Made by a program: the position numbers and the translations under genes
Assembly: GCF_002356415.1 (NCBI RefSeq)
Contig: NZ_AP018338.1
Span: forward strand, 372,001 to 436,000
Source: Streptococcus oralis subsp. tigurinus
Lineage (GTDB): Bacteria; Bacillota; Bacilli; Lactobacillales; Streptococcaceae
DNA length: 64,000 bases
Direction of reading: 5' to 3'
Shown here: piece by piece, positions 1-8,799 of the stretch
How positions within the stretch are numbered: the stretch's first letter is position 1
Layout: every line of letters starts with the position of its first letter
Notes under the pieces: generated by a model
The model's database searches: none
The model's input: the letters and a program-made list of their open reading frames with translations, nothing else
Told to the model about the DNA's origin: nothing

Positions 1-602
1 GTGACCAGATTCTTAAGAACCTCCACAGTAAGTCTCAACTCAAACCCCACGAAATCATTGAAGCCAAGGCTGAGTTGAAAAAACTGGCTCCTGAAAAAGT
101 CGACTTGTCTAAAAACAAGGTCCTTCAAAAAGCCAAGAAAAAACGAGCTCCAAAGGTGGGAGATGACATCGTGGTTCTAAGTTATGGCCAACGCGGAACA
201 TTGACGAATCAGCTCAAGGATGGCCGTTGGGAAGCCCAAGTTGGTTTGATCAAGATGACCTTGGAAGAGAGAGAATTTGACCTTGTTCAGGCTCAGCAAG
301 AAGCCTCAGTCAAGAAAAAACAAGTCAATGTCGTCAAACGTGCTTCTGGTCGTGGTCCGCAAGCGAGACTGGATCTCCGAGGCAAACGGTACGAAGAGGC
401 CATGAATGAGCTGGACGCCTTTATTGACCAAGCCCTGCTCAATAACATGGCGCAAGTCGACATCATCCATGGTATCGGAACAGGTGTCATTCGTGAGGGC
501 GTCACTAAATACCTACAAAGAAACAAGCATGTCAAGAGTTTCGGCTATGCTCCACAAAATGCTGGAGGCAGTGGCGCTACCATTGTGACCTTTAAAGGAT
601 AG
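1..602 (+). CDS. mutS2: MutS2 endonuclease, C-terminal part
   Basis: This is the 3' end of a gene that begins before the window; the frame is open from base 3. MutS2 is a MutS-family ATPase that suppresses homologous recombination and, in Bacillus, rescues collided ribosomes. The visible part holds the basic linker after the ATPase and the Smr nuclease domain, recognisable by the LDLRG motif near base 375 and HGIGTG near base 470. The protein ends normally with TIVTFKG. An internal TTG at 75 is not a real start because the frame continues upstream. The ATPase and clamp domains are outside the window. Confidence 0.93.
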   Translation, partial: DQILKNLHSKSQLKPHEIIEAKAELKKLAPEKVDLSKNKVLQKAKKKRAPKVGDDIVVLSYGQRGTLTNQLKDGRWEAQVGLIKMTLEEREFDLVQAQQEASVKKKQVNVVKRASGRGPQARLDLRGKRYEEAMNELDAFIDQALLNNMAQVDIIHGIGTGVIREGVTKYLQRNKHVKSFGYAPQNAGGSGATIVTFKG

Positions 603-666
603 AGAGAAGAAGGATTCGCTCTTTCTGAAAAAAGAAATGAAAAGTCAAAAATTTTCATAGAAAATA

Positions 667-695
667 TTGACAAAGGCTAACTTTTCTTGTAGAAT
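667..695 (+). promoter_or_regulatory. SigA promoter of the symporter leader RNA
   Basis: TTGACA (667-672), a 17-base spacer, then TAGAAT (690-695). It lies 65 bases after the mutS2 stop and about 40 bases before the glycine aptamer, so it should drive the riboswitch-controlled transcript. Confidence 0.8.
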
Positions 696-734
696 AATAA
701 AAAATAAAATACCAACACCGAATGAAGTTTAATA

Positions 735-860
735 GAAGTGGAGAAAGGTTTGTTTTCCATGACTGTAAATGGACGGAACTCTGGAGAGACCGTAAAGGCA
801 CCGAAGGGGCAAGGCAGGCAACTGCTCAAACTCTCAGGTAAAAGGACAGAGCTAGGATAG
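735..860 (+). promoter_or_regulatory. Glycine riboswitch (single aptamer)
   Basis: The block holds the conserved core of the gcvT-type glycine aptamer: GGAGAG near 783, CACCGAAGGGGCAA near 799, CTCTCAGG near 831 and AAAGGACAGAG near 841. Only one full aptamer is seen. The short helical stretch before it (738-765) may be the reduced 'ghost' partner known from singlet glycine riboswitches. A Rho-independent terminator follows at 891-923, before the symporter start, so the switch most likely controls transcription termination. As I recall, in S. pyogenes a glycine riboswitch ahead of a sodium:alanine symporter family gene lowers its expression with glycine. Confidence 0.92.
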
Positions 861-890
861 ACCGCTTTTTGGCATTTATCTAAGCATTCC

Positions 891-923
891 AGAGTACATG
901 TATCTTGCATGTGCTCTTTCTTT
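891..923 (+). terminator. Riboswitch expression-platform terminator
   Basis: Ten-pair stem AGAGTACATG / CATGTGCTCT (one G-U) with a seven-base loop, followed by TTCTTTT. It sits between the glycine aptamer and the symporter ribosome binding site. Confidence 0.8.
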
Positions 924-948
924 TGGGGTTGAAAGATAGGAGTAGGAT

Positions 949-2271
949 ATGTTAGAATTGCTTAAAGCGCTTGATGCTTTCGTTTGGGGGCCTCCCCTCT
1001 TATTGTTATTGGTCGGAACGGGAATCTACTTGACCATCCGACTAGGACTTTTACAGCTGGTTCGTCTCCCCAAGGCCTTTCAGTTGATCTTTACCAAGGA
1101 CAAGGGACATGGGGATGTATCGAGCTTTGCTGCTCTATGTACAGCTCTTGCCGCTACTGTTGGAACGGGAAATATCATCGGAGTTGCGACAGCCATTAAG
1201 GTTGGTGGGCCAGGTGCTCTCTTTTGGATGTGGATGGCAGCCTTCTTTGGGATGGCAACCAAGTATGCTGAAGGCTTGCTGGCTATCAAGTACCGCACTA
1301 AAGATGCAAATGGGGCTGTAGCTGGAGGGCCCATGCATTACATCCTTTTGGGGATGGGAGAAAAGTGGCGTCCACTTGCTATCTTCTTTGCCCTAGCGGG
1401 TGTATTGGTAGCCCTCCTAGGGATTGGTACCTTTACCCAAGTCAATTCGATTACAGAATCCATTCAAAATACAGCCCAAGTTAATCCAGCTATCACGGCT
1501 CTGATTTTATCCATTTTTGTAGGGATTGCTGTCTTTGGTGGCCTCAAATCCATATCAAAAGTTTCGACAGCAGTGGTTCCTTTTATGGCTATTGTCTATA
1601 TTTTAGGAACTCTTACAGTTATTCTCTTTAATATCGAGAAAGTCCCAGCTACACTTGCTCTCATCTTTACTTCAGCCTTTAGTCCAGTTGCTGCGGTAGG
1701 TGGTTTTGCAGGTGCCAGCATTCGGAAGGCTATCCAAAATGGTGTGGCGCGAGGAGTCTTTTCTAACGAATCTGGTCTTGGTTCTGCTCCCATCGCAGCG
1801 GCTGCAGCTAAGACAAATGAACCAGTCGAGCAAGGCTTGATTTCCATGACAGGAACCTTTATTGATACCCTCATTATCTGTACGTTGACTGGTTTAACAA
1901 TCTTAGTAACTGGTGTTTGGAGCGGAGATTTGAATGGAGTTGCCTTGACCCAGTCAGCCTTTTCAACAGTTTTTTCATATTTTGGCCCTGCTCTTTTGAC
2001 TATCTTCCTTGTGCTCTTTGCCTTTACGACGATTCTCGGATGGAACTACTACGGGGAGCGCTGTTTTGAGTTTCTCTTTGGTGTCCGCTTTATCTGGCTT
2101 TACCGTGTAGTCTTTGTAGTCATGGTCTTGTTGGGAGGATTTATCGAGTTGGATATGGTTTGGATTATCGCAGACATCGTCAATGCCTTGATGGCCTTAC
2201 CTAACTTGATTGCCCTTTTGGTCTTGTCCCCAGTAGTTGTTGCTGAGACTAAGAAGTATTTTAAGAACTAA
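949..2271 (+). CDS. Sodium:alanine/glycine symporter (AGCS family)
   Basis: A 440-residue polytopic membrane protein of the alanine/glycine:cation symporter family, which takes up alanine or glycine with sodium. Family marks are the N-terminal FVWGPPLLLLLVGTGIYLT stretch, ATVGTGNIIGVATAI, GGPMHYI and the NESGLGSAPIAAAAA region, with about ten hydrophobic segments over the normal family length. The start has a good site, GGAGTAGG. The upstream glycine riboswitch suggests that glycine is a natural substrate or signal. It is monocistronic: its own promoter precedes it and a terminator follows directly. Confidence 0.93.
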   Translation: MLELLKALDAFVWGPPLLLLLVGTGIYLTIRLGLLQLVRLPKAFQLIFTKDKGHGDVSSFAALCTALAATVGTGNIIGVATAIKVGGPGALFWMWMAAFFGMATKYAEGLLAIKYRTKDANGAVAGGPMHYILLGMGEKWRPLAIFFALAGVLVALLGIGTFTQVNSITESIQNTAQVNPAITALILSIFVGIAVFGGLKSISKVSTAVVPFMAIVYILGTLTVILFNIEKVPATLALIFTSAFSPVAAVGGFAGASIRKAIQNGVARGVFSNESGLGSAPIAAAAAKTNEPVEQGLISMTGTFIDTLIICTLTGLTILVTGVWSGDLNGVALTQSAFSTVFSYFGPALLTIFLVLFAFTTILGWNYYGERCFEFLFGVRFIWLYRVVFVVMVLLGGFIELDMVWIIADIVNALMALPNLIALLVLSPVVVAETKKYFKN

Positions 2272-2274
2272 CCC

Positions 2275-2300
2275 AATCACACTTTTAGTGTGATTTTTTT
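2275..2300 (+). terminator. Terminator after the symporter gene
   Basis: Nine-pair stem AATCACACT / AGTGTGATT with a TTT loop, followed by a T run; begins four bases after the stop codon. Confidence 0.9.
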
Positions 2301-2402
2301 CATTCCATAGACATTTCCTATCGAGGCGATTGAAAATATATATTATCCAAGTGGAAAATTCTATGATAGACTAAATGACAATAAAATGAAAAGAGGTTTC
2401 TT

Positions 2403-2951
2403 ATGACAACATTTATCATCCACACAGTAGAATCAGCACCAGCAGAAGTAAAAGAAGTTCTTGAAACAGTACAAAAAGATAACAATGGCTATATTCCCAA
2501 CCTAATCGGTCTCTTGGCCAATGCCCCAACCGCGCTTGAAGCCTACCGAACTGTCGGAGCCATCAACCGTCGCAATAGCTTAACACCAGTGGAACGCGAA
2601 GTAGTGCAAATCACAGCTGCCGTAACCAATGGTTGTGCTTTCTGCGTCGCAGGTCACACAGCCTTTTCCATCAAACAAATCCAGATGAATGATGATCTTC
2701 TCCAAGCCCTTCGCAACCGCACTCCGATTGAAACAGATCCTAAATTGGACACCCTAGCTAAGTTTACCTTGGCGGTCATCAATACCAAAGGGCGTGTAGG
2801 AGATGAAGCCTTGGCTGAATTTTTGGAAGCTGGCTACACGCAACAAAATGCCCTGGATGTGGTTCTCGGTGTTAGTCTTGCCAGTCTTTGCAACTATACC
2901 AACAACCTAGCTAATACGCCTATTAACCCAGAATTACAACCGTATGCTTAG
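2403..2951 (+). CDS. Carboxymuconolactone decarboxylase/AhpD-like protein
   Basis: A 182-residue protein of the CMD/AhpD superfamily. The active-site signature is visible as C78-A-F-C81 with H85, preceded by E66/E67 in the helix before it, the arrangement used by alkylhydroperoxidase-like enzymes for thiol-dependent peroxide reduction. The N-terminal region (residues 15-60) fits the peroxidase-related subgroup. The substrate is unknown, and no partner disulfide reductase is nearby. The start follows AGAGG. The gene stands alone, between a terminator upstream and one downstream, so it is probably expressed singly. Confidence 0.82.
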   Translation: MTTFIIHTVESAPAEVKEVLETVQKDNNGYIPNLIGLLANAPTALEAYRTVGAINRRNSLTPVEREVVQITAAVTNGCAFCVAGHTAFSIKQIQMNDDLLQALRNRTPIETDPKLDTLAKFTLAVINTKGRVGDEALAEFLEAGYTQQNALDVVLGVSLASLCNYTNNLANTPINPELQPYA

Positions 2952-2966
2952 TTCGAATCATAGAGA

Positions 2967-3003
2967 AAAAATGAAGGCTGATTCATCCAGTCTTCATTTT
3001 TCT
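2967..3003 (+). terminator. Terminator after the AhpD-like gene
   Basis: Stem AAAAATGAAG / CTTCATTTTT (2967-2976 and 2992-3001) with an inner CTG/CAG pairing, ending in a T run; the A and T runs on both sides could make it work in either direction. Confidence 0.82.
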
Positions 3004-3061
3004 GTGCTATTTTAAGCGCTTTTATGCTATACTAATAATAATATGATTAACGGAGATTAGG

Positions 3062-3961
3062 ATGAAAAAACTCCCCTTGGTATTTTCTGGTTGTTTGCTA
3101 GGTTTGGCAGGAGCTGGAAATCTTATTTTAGATACGTTGCCGGTTCTGTCCCATCTTTTTAGTCTGACAGGTTTAATTTTGTGGATTTACTTTCTGATTC
3201 TTCATCTTTTTAATTGGAAGGAAACCAAGCAAGAATTGACCAAGCCCCCTCTTTTGTCTGGGATGGCCACTTTTCCCATGGCTGGGATGATTTTATCGAC
3301 CTATGCCTTTCGCGTATTCCCTGCTCTTCCTTTGCTAGCACAAGGGATCTGGTGGTTTTCCTTTCTCTTGGATTTAGCTTTGATTGCTACTTTTACCATC
3401 AAATTTGCCTGCCAAGGTCGAAAGACTAATGCGACTCCTAGCTGGACGGTGCTCTATGTGGGGATAGCTGTGGCAGCCTTGACCTATCCTCTGGTAGGCA
3501 TTATCGAGATTGCCTATGCGACCTTGAGTTTTGGTTTTGTCTTGACCTTCTATCTCTATCCGCTTATTTATAGGGATTTAAAGAAAACTCCACTCCCAGT
3601 AGCCTTGCTTGGACAGGAAGGAATCTACTGTGCTCCCTTTTCTCTACTTCTGGCATCCCTAGTTCGAGTTGGAGGAGCAGGTTTACCGACTTGGCTCTTG
3701 ATCGTCATGATTTTGGCATCTCAATCCTTCTTTTTCTTTGTTTTAACTCGCTTGCCTAATATTTTAAAACAAGGATTTCAACCAGCCTTCTCAGCCCTCA
3801 CTTTTCCAACAATTATCACAGCTACTTCGCTCAAGATGGCTCAGGGAATTTTGAAACTTCCATTTCTGGATTATCTGGTGTTGGCTGAAACTGTTATATG
3901 CCTAACTATTTTATTCTTTGTATTGGGTGCTTATCTGATTTGGTTACGAAAAAGGGTCTAG
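3062..3961 (+). CDS. TDT-family transporter (TehA-like)
   Basis: A 299-residue protein made almost entirely of hydrophobic segments (about ten), matching the tellurite-resistance/dicarboxylate transporter (TDT) family that includes TehA and the malic acid permeases. N-terminal LVFSGCLLGLAGAGN is the family's first helix with its conserved glycines. Family members act as anion channels or exporters of C4-dicarboxylates, sulfite or similar ions; the substrate here cannot be read from sequence. An extended -10 element (TGC TATACT, 3025-3033) and GGAGATTAGG before the ATG support the start. The neighbouring minus-strand serS converges on it. Confidence 0.82.
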   Translation: MKKLPLVFSGCLLGLAGAGNLILDTLPVLSHLFSLTGLILWIYFLILHLFNWKETKQELTKPPLLSGMATFPMAGMILSTYAFRVFPALPLLAQGIWWFSFLLDLALIATFTIKFACQGRKTNATPSWTVLYVGIAVAALTYPLVGIIEIAYATLSFGFVLTFYLYPLIYRDLKKTPLPVALLGQEGIYCAPFSLLLASLVRVGGAGLPTWLLIVMILASQSFFFFVLTRLPNILKQGFQPAFSALTFPTIITATSLKMAQGILKLPFLDYLVLAETVICLTILFFVLGAYLIWLRKRV

Positions 3962-3984
3962 CTAGAAATAGCTAAACCTTATTT

Positions 3985-5259
3985 TTATGGTTTGATAACT
4001 TCAGCTCCACCCATATATGGACGAAGTGCTTCTGGAATAGTTACAGAACCATCTTCATTTTGATAGTTTTCAAGAATTGCAGCCACTGTACGTCCAACTG
4101 CAAGTCCAGAGCCGTTCAAAGTGTGAAGGAGTTTTACCTTGCCATCGGCTTCATCGCGGTAGCGAATTTGAGCACGACGGGCTTGGAAATCTTCTGTATT
4201 TGAACAGCTTGAGATTTCACGGTAGGTATTTTGGGCTGGAATCCAAACTTCCAAGTCGTAAGTTTTGGCAGCTGAGAAGCCCATGTCCCCAGTAGAGAGG
4301 GCAACGACACGGTATGGAAGATTGAGTTTTTGAAGGATGTTTTCAGCGTTGGCTGTCATTTTTTCCAATTCTTCATAAGATTCTTCTGGTTTGGCAAATT
4401 TGACCATTTCAACCTTGTGAAATTGGTGTAGACGAATTAAACCACGAGTATCACGACCAGCAGAACCAGCCTCAGAACGGAATGATGGGCTCATAGCAGT
4501 GAAGTAGATTGGTAGGTCCTTTCCGTCAAGGATTTCATCGCGATAGTAGTTTGTCAAAGGCACTTCAGCGGTAGGAATAAGGACATAATTAGTGTCTTTC
4601 AATTCAAAAGTGTCTTCCTTGAATTTTGGATATTGACCAGTACCAAACATAGAATCATGGTTAACCATGTATGGTGTGATGACTTCAGTATAGCCCTCTT
4701 TTCCATGCTCGTCCAACATAAAGTTGTAGATAGCACGTTCCAAACGAGCCCCAAGTCCTTTATAGAAGAGGAAGCGAGCACCAGTAACTTTTGCTCCACG
4801 TTCCCAGTCAAGGATACCCAAGTCTTCACCAAGATCCCAGTGAGCTTTTGGTTCAAAGTCAAACTCGCGTGGAGTTCCCCAACGACGGACTTCCACATTG
4901 TCATCTTCGTCGGCTCCGATAGGAACACTGTCAGCAGGGATATTTGGAAGAGTAGTGGTAAATTCTGTCAATTTAGCATCGATGTCCGCCAATTCCGCAT
5001 CCAAGGCTTTGACTTCAGCAGATAAGTTTTGCATCGCAGCAATCTTGTCATCGGCATTTTCCTTGTTGCGCTTGGCTTGGGCAATCTCAGCTGAAACTGT
5101 GTTGCGTTCTGCCTTGAGGTTTTCAACCTTGACCAAGATGTCACGACGTTTAGCATCGATTTCTTTCATCTCGTTTAAGACAGCAGGATCTACACCACGT
5201 GTAGCCAATTTTTCTGCGACAGCATCAAAGTCTGTACGAATACGTTTAATATCTAACAT
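3985..5259 (-). CDS. serS: Seryl-tRNA synthetase
   Basis: A 424-residue class II aminoacyl-tRNA synthetase that charges tRNA-Ser with serine. The first 100 residues form the long antiparallel coiled-coil arm that recognises the tRNA variable arm; the catalytic part shows motif 2 around [21 protein letters not shown] and motif 3 near the C-terminus ([10 protein letters not shown]). An upstream in-frame extension to 5343 runs through the T-box terminator and is not coding. The true start is the ATG at 5259, with AAGGAG before it and the usual MLDIKRIR N-terminus. Expression is controlled by the T-box leader at 5274-5455. Confidence 0.97.
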   Translation of the reverse strand: MLDIKRIRTDFDAVAEKLATRGVDPAVLNEMKEIDAKRRDILVKVENLKAERNTVSAEIAQAKRNKENADDKIAAMQNLSAEVKALDAELADIDAKLTEFTTTLPNIPADSVPIGADEDDNVEVRRWGTPREFDFEPKAHWDLGEDLGILDWERGAKVTGARFLFYKGLGARLERAIYNFMLDEHGKEGYTEVITPYMVNHDSMFGTGQYPKFKEDTFELKDTNYVLIPTAEVPLTNYYRDEILDGKDLPIYFTAMSPSFRSEAGSAGRDTRGLIRLHQFHKVEMVKFAKPEESYEELEKMTANAENILQKLNLPYRVVALSTGDMGFSAAKTYDLEVWIPAQNTYREISSCSNTEDFQARRAQIRYRDEADGKVKLLHTLNGSGLAVGRTVAAILENYQNEDGSVTIPEALRPYMGGAEVIKP

Positions 5260-5273
5260 AAGAACTCCTTTAT

Positions 5274-5455
5274 GAAAAAAACACACCTGACAAAGCGTTG
5301 GAGTGGCAGGGCCACGGTTCCATCCAACTTCACAGGTGTGCACTTGATTGTGTATGTAATTGTTACTAACGGTAGAATTTCACTTACCCCTCCTATCTGC
5401 TCGCAGCACCCGCAGACTTTCTGGAAGAAGAGGATAACCTACTTATCCGTTGCTA
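5274..5455 (-). promoter_or_regulatory. Serine T-box leader of serS
   Basis: Read on the minus strand, the leader has a Stem I closed by AACGG / CCGTT, an ATAAGTA (GA-motif) 5' side and GTGAAATTCTA on the 3' side. This places a UCU serine specifier at 5374-5376, followed by A. The antiterminator holds the T-box bulge TGGAACC between GTTGGA / TCCAAC and GTGGC / GCCAC. The competing terminator is CACACCTG / CAGGTGTG (5282-5289 and 5333-5340) with a run of T after it. Uncharged tRNA-Ser should favour read-through into serS. The UGGA bulge would pair imperfectly with a G discriminator base. Confidence 0.9.
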
Positions 5456-5457
5456 TG

Positions 5458-5486
5458 ATTATACTAAAGTTTCTACTTTTTTGCAA
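5458..5486 (-). promoter_or_regulatory. Promoter of the serS T-box transcript
   Basis: Minus-strand TTGCAA (5481-5486), 17-base spacer, TATAAT (5458-5463). The -35 lies inside the last codons of the upstream DUF956 gene. Confidence 0.8.
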
Positions 5487-5844
5487 ATAGATTTTTGAAT
5501 TTTTGACCAATGGTCTGGAGTAAAGTAGGAAGTTTCACAACCTTGTCATTGCCCAGTTTTTCGCGAGCAATTTTAAGAATGGCACCTGAGTCTTTTGAAG
5601 CAAAGAGGAATTTTCCTTGATCAGTGAAGACTTCAAAGTGGCGACTGATTTTGCGACCACTTACGTTGGCTCCAATTTGCTGAATACTTGACCAGGGAAT
5701 TTGGATATATTGTTCGACATTGACATCAGGATAAAACTCTAAGGCTTGATCCCCAACTAGAAATTTTCCGACTTTTCCCGAGATGGAAAGATAGGATGTT
5801 CCAGTGGTTTGTAAGTCAATGACTTTATTGAGTGATTGGGCCAT
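5473..5844 (-). CDS. DUF956 family protein (ManO-like)
   Basis: A 123-residue soluble protein of the DUF956 family, recognised from the opening MAQSLNKVIDLQTTGTSYL and the PWSSI...GRKISRHFEVFTD core. DUF956 genes (also called manO) usually sit beside mannose-type PTS operons and are thought to influence them; the biochemical role is not settled. Here no PTS gene is near. Instead its ATG lies two bases after the lysC stop (TAA-TC-ATG), so it is probably translationally coupled to lysC. The C-terminal 20 residues are basic. The serS promoter overlaps its 3' end. Confidence 0.78.
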   Translation of the reverse strand: MAQSLNKVIDLQTTGTSYLSISGKVGKFLVGDQALEFYPDVNVEQYIQIPWSSIQQIGANVSGRKISRHFEVFTDQGKFLFASKDSGAILKIAREKLGNDKVVKLPTLLQTIGQKFKNLFAKK

Positions 5845-5846
5845 GA

Positions 5847-7211
5847 TTAATCTTCCTTACTTTCATCGAAAAAGGCGCGGTAGAGAGCCTTGATAGCTGC
5901 CTTTTCTTGCTCTTTATTGACAACAAACATGATGGAAACTTCACTTGAGCCTTGGGACATCATCTGGATGTTGATTTTATTTTCAGATAGAGCGCGTGTT
6001 GCAGTAGCAGTTACCCCGATATGGCTCTTCATCTTTTCTCCGACAATCATAATGATGGAAAGGTCATGTTCGATTTCAGCATGGTCCACTTCGGCTTTTT
6101 GAACTAACTGACGCAGAATTTCTTCCTCCTTGATAGGAGTCAATTCACGGGAACGAAGGATGATTGAAAGGTCGTCGATACCTGTTGGCATATGTTCCCA
6201 ACCAATGTTAAGATCTTCAAGGATTTGAAGAATCTTACGACCGAATCCAACCTCGCGGTTCATGAGGTATTTTGACATGTTGATGCTGACGAATCCAGAA
6301 TCACCAGCGATCCCAACGACTGGGAATTTATCGCTACTGTGTTTTAGAACGATACGAGTTCCTGGGTGGTCAGGGTTATTGGTGTTTTTGATGACAAGAG
6401 GAATTTTTCCGCGGTAGGCAGGTAGAAGGGCTTCATCATGAAGGACTGAAAATCCAGCGTATGCCAACTCACGCATTTCACGGTAGGTTAATTCAGGAAT
6501 GGAGTGTGGTTGATGGATAATACCAGGGTGGGCAGCAAAGATACCGTCTACGTCTGTAAAGTTTTCATAGAGATCAGCCTTGACTCCAGCTGCGATAATG
6601 GAACCAGTAATATCTGAACCTCCACGTGAGAAGGTACAGATTTGATTTTCCTTAGTTACGCCAAAGAAACCAGGGATGACAAGGACTTCGTTGCTATCAG
6701 CCAAGCCTTCAATCTTGTCATAACTAGATGGGATGATACGTGCGTTTCCTGGTTCACTTGTGACAATGATTCCAGCTTCTCTTGGGTGAACATAGCGTGC
6801 ATCGATACCGTTTTGGTTAAAGTAGGCTGCAATGAGTTTGGCATTGTTATTTTCTCCAGCCGCTAGGAAGGTATCATAGAGAAATTCATTGTCTTCTATA
6901 GGAAGAGTTACCAAGGCCCGAATGCTTTTAGAAATCTTTTCTAAAACGGCAGGTTTTAGGCCTAGTTCACTAACCATAGCGGCATAACGATCAATGATCC
7001 AGCTTTGGCTAGCGTTGATATCATTTCCCGCCACATAGTCGCGATAGTATTTAATCAAGGCATCGGTTACCTTGGTATCTTCAGCATTGCGTTTTCCGGG
7101 TGCAGAAACGACTACAAAACGGCGTTCCTTATCACTTTTAACGATGTTTAAAACTTTTTCTAACTGACCAGCAGAGGCAAGCGAACTTCCACCAAATTTT
7201 ACAACCTTCAT
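5847..7211 (-). CDS. lysC: Aspartate kinase
   Basis: A 454-residue aspartokinase, catalysing phosphorylation of L-aspartate, the first step to lysine, threonine, methionine and isoleucine. The N-terminus MKVVKFGGSSLA is the kinase nucleotide-binding signature; FSRGGSDITGS near residue 205 binds aspartate; two ACT regulatory domains occupy about residues 300-454 (GFGRKILQILEDLNI, then VTATATRALSENKINI). It is a stand-alone kinase, not fused to homoserine dehydrogenase. Its own promoter lies at 7241-7269 with a GAGGAG site before the ATG. It forms a two-gene unit with DUF956. Confidence 0.94.
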   Translation of the reverse strand: MKVVKFGGSSLASAGQLEKVLNIVKSDKERRFVVVSAPGKRNAEDTKVTDALIKYYRDYVAGNDINASQSWIIDRYAAMVSELGLKPAVLEKISKSIRALVTLPIEDNEFLYDTFLAAGENNNAKLIAAYFNQNGIDARYVHPREAGIIVTSEPGNARIIPSSYDKIEGLADSNEVLVIPGFFGVTKENQICTFSRGGSDITGSIIAAGVKADLYENFTDVDGIFAAHPGIIHQPHSIPELTYREMRELAYAGFSVLHDEALLPAYRGKIPLVIKNTNNPDHPGTRIVLKHSSDKFPVVGIAGDSGFVSINMSKYLMNREVGFGRKILQILEDLNIGWEHMPTGIDDLSIILRSRELTPIKEEEILRQLVQKAEVDHAEIEHDLSIIMIVGEKMKSHIGVTATATRALSENKINIQMMSQGSSEVSIMFVVNKEQEKAAIKALYRAFFDESKED

Positions 7212-7240
7212 AAAGACTCCTCAAGTAAGTATTTTATACG

Positions 7241-7269
7241 ATTATAGCAGAAAGAGGGGCATTTTTCAA
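7241..7269 (-). promoter_or_regulatory. lysC promoter
   Basis: Minus-strand TTGAAA (7264-7269), 17-base spacer, TATAAT (7241-7246), 30 bases before the lysC start. Confidence 0.82.
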
Positions 7270-7417
7270 TGAAGAAAATAGCTCCCTATTACAATAGGAG
7301 TAAATGCTAACTTATTCTGAAAAGCGACAACAGTTTAAAAGTAAGAGAGTCAAATTTTATTTACATTCATAAACGGTGGGGAAATAATCAGCTGAGACAC
7401 TTTCCTTTAGTTTTTCC

Positions 7418-7446
7418 TTGCCTCTTTATCCCAAAAAAGGTATACT
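7418..7446 (+). promoter_or_regulatory. fabM promoter
   Basis: TTGCCT (7418-7423), 17-base spacer, TATACT (7441-7446). No TTTGA-N3-TCAAA type repeat is visible here, in keeping with reports that fabM is outside the FabT regulon in pneumococcus. The 7270-7417 stretch holds nothing else I can name. Confidence 0.75.
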
Positions 7447-7488
7447 TTGGTAATAAAATAATTTTATCATCATACAAAAGGAGAAGCT

Positions 7489-8274
7489 ATGAATCATATC
7501 CTATACCAGATCGTAGATGATCTAGCTATTATTACTTTGAATCGTCCTGAAGTCGCAAATGGTTTCCACATCCCAATGTGTGAGGAAATCTTAGAAGCTT
7601 TGACCTTGGCAGAGCAGGAACAAGCTGTACAGTATATCTTGATAAATGCTAATGGGAAGGTCTTTTCAGTGGGGGGAGACCTGGTCGAGATGAAGCGGGC
7701 GGTGGATGAGGATGATATCCCTTCACTGACAAAAATCGCAGAATTGGTCAATACAATTTCCTATAAGATCAAGCAAATACCCAAACCTGTTTTGATGGAA
7801 GTAGATGGGGCAGTTGCAGGAGCTGCAGCAAATATGGCAGTAGCGGTTGATTTCTGTATAGCAACAGACAAGGCCAAGTTCATTCAGGCCTTTGTCGGGG
7901 TTGGGTTGGCTCCCGATGCAGGAGGTATTCATCTCCTAAGTCGTAGTATAGGAGTGACAAGAGCAGCCCAGCTTGCCATGACAGGAGAAGCCTTGACAGC
8001 GGAAAAAGCTCTGGAGTGGGGCGTCGTTTATCGAGTCTGTGAGGCAGATAAGTTGGAAAAAACAAGAGACCAGGTTCTAAAAAAACTCAGACGTGGTTCA
8101 GCTAATTCCTATGCAGCGATTAAAAAGCTGGTTTGGGAAAGCCAATTTAAGGATTGGCAAGATTATGCCGAATTGGAGTTGAAGCTGCAGGAATCCTTAG
8201 CTCAAACCGAAGATTTCAAAGAAGGAGTTCGCGCTCATTCAGAAAGAAGACGACCAAAATTTTCAGGAAAGTAA
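7489..8274 (+). CDS. fabM: Trans-2-decenoyl-ACP isomerase FabM
   Basis: A 261-residue crotonase-fold enzyme. In streptococci FabM isomerises trans-2- to cis-3-decenoyl-ACP and so starts unsaturated fatty acid synthesis in place of FabA. The crotonase oxyanion-hole regions are visible ([13 protein letters not shown] near residue 55, [20 protein letters not shown] near 105). The position at the head of the FASII cluster, just before fabT, is the evidence for FabM over a general enoyl-CoA hydratase. It has its own promoter and a strong AAAGGAG site; the next gene has a separate promoter. Confidence 0.92.
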   Translation: MNHILYQIVDDLAIITLNRPEVANGFHIPMCEEILEALTLAEQEQAVQYILINANGKVFSVGGDLVEMKRAVDEDDIPSLTKIAELVNTISYKIKQIPKPVLMEVDGAVAGAAANMAVAVDFCIATDKAKFIQAFVGVGLAPDAGGIHLLSRSIGVTRAAQLAMTGEALTAEKALEWGVVYRVCEADKLEKTRDQVLKKLRRGSANSYAAIKKLVWESQFKDWQDYAELELKLQESLAQTEDFKEGVRAHSERRRPKFSGK

Positions 8275-8282
8275 AAAAATAC

Positions 8283-8339
8283 TTGCACTATCTTTTGAAG
8301 TTTGATATACTTTTTCTATCAAATGTTTTGATTGTAAAA
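8283..8339 (+). promoter_or_regulatory. fabT promoter with candidate FabT operator
   Basis: TTGCAC (8283-8288), 17-base spacer, TATACT (8306-8311). Around and after the -10 are TTTGAT (8301-8306), ATCAAA (8318-8323) and TTTGA-TTG-TAAAA (8327-8339). The last differs by one base from a TTTGA-N3-TCAAA palindrome, as expected for a FabT site that gives autoregulation. The promoter call is firm; the exact operator is inferred. Confidence 0.75.
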
Positions 8340-8364
8340 GTTTTTTGAGGAGGAGGGAAAAAGT

Positions 8365-8799
8365 TTGGACTACCAACGAGTAAATGATTATTTAACATCC
8401 ATTTTTAATAATGTCCTTGTGATTGAGGAGGTTAGCTTACGAGGTAGTCGATTCAAAGATATCTCCATCAAAGAAATGCACACAATCGATGTGATTGGAA
8501 AATTCCCTGAGGCAACGCCTAGCAAAGTTTCCAAAGAACTGATGGTAACCTTAGGAACTGTTACGACGAGCTTGAATAACCTAGAAAGAAAGGGTTATAT
8601 TGAGCGAATTCGTTCCGAACAGGATCGTCGTGTGGTCTATCTACATTTGACAAAGAAAGGTCGTTTAGTCCACCGCCTTCATAAACGTTTCCACAAGGCC
8701 ATGGTTGAAAAAATTATCGAGGGTATGAGTCCTGAGGAGATGAAAGTTATGGGCAAGGGCTTGACTAACCTTTATCAATTTTTGGAGGATTTGAAATAA
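8365..8799 (+). CDS. fabT: FASII repressor FabT (MarR family)
   Basis: A 144-residue winged-helix MarR-family regulator. FabT, with long-chain acyl-ACP as co-repressor, represses the fatty acid synthesis genes. The wing-helix region is residues 50-105 ([31 protein letters not shown], then the [10 protein letters not shown] wing). It starts with TTG at 8365, eight bases after GGAGGAGG; no nearby ATG fits, and TTG is the usual start in relatives. Its stop overlaps the fabH ATG by one base (TAATG), so the two are translationally coupled. Confidence 0.95.
   Translation: MDYQRVNDYLTSIFNNVLVIEEVSLRGSRFKDISIKEMHTIDVIGKFPEATPSKVSKELMVTLGTVTTSLNNLERKGYIERIRSEQDRRVVYLHLTKKGRLVHRLHKRFHKAMVEKIIEGMSPEEMKVMGKGLTNLYQFLEDLK

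Noticed and set aside
677..910. 77-residue minus-strand frame before the symporter
   Set aside because: It is the reverse of the glycine riboswitch; RNA motif conservation explains the sequence.
5272..5490. 72-residue plus-strand frame and an N-terminal extension of serS
   Set aside because: Both run through the T-box leader and its terminator; the serS start at 5259 has the ribosome site.
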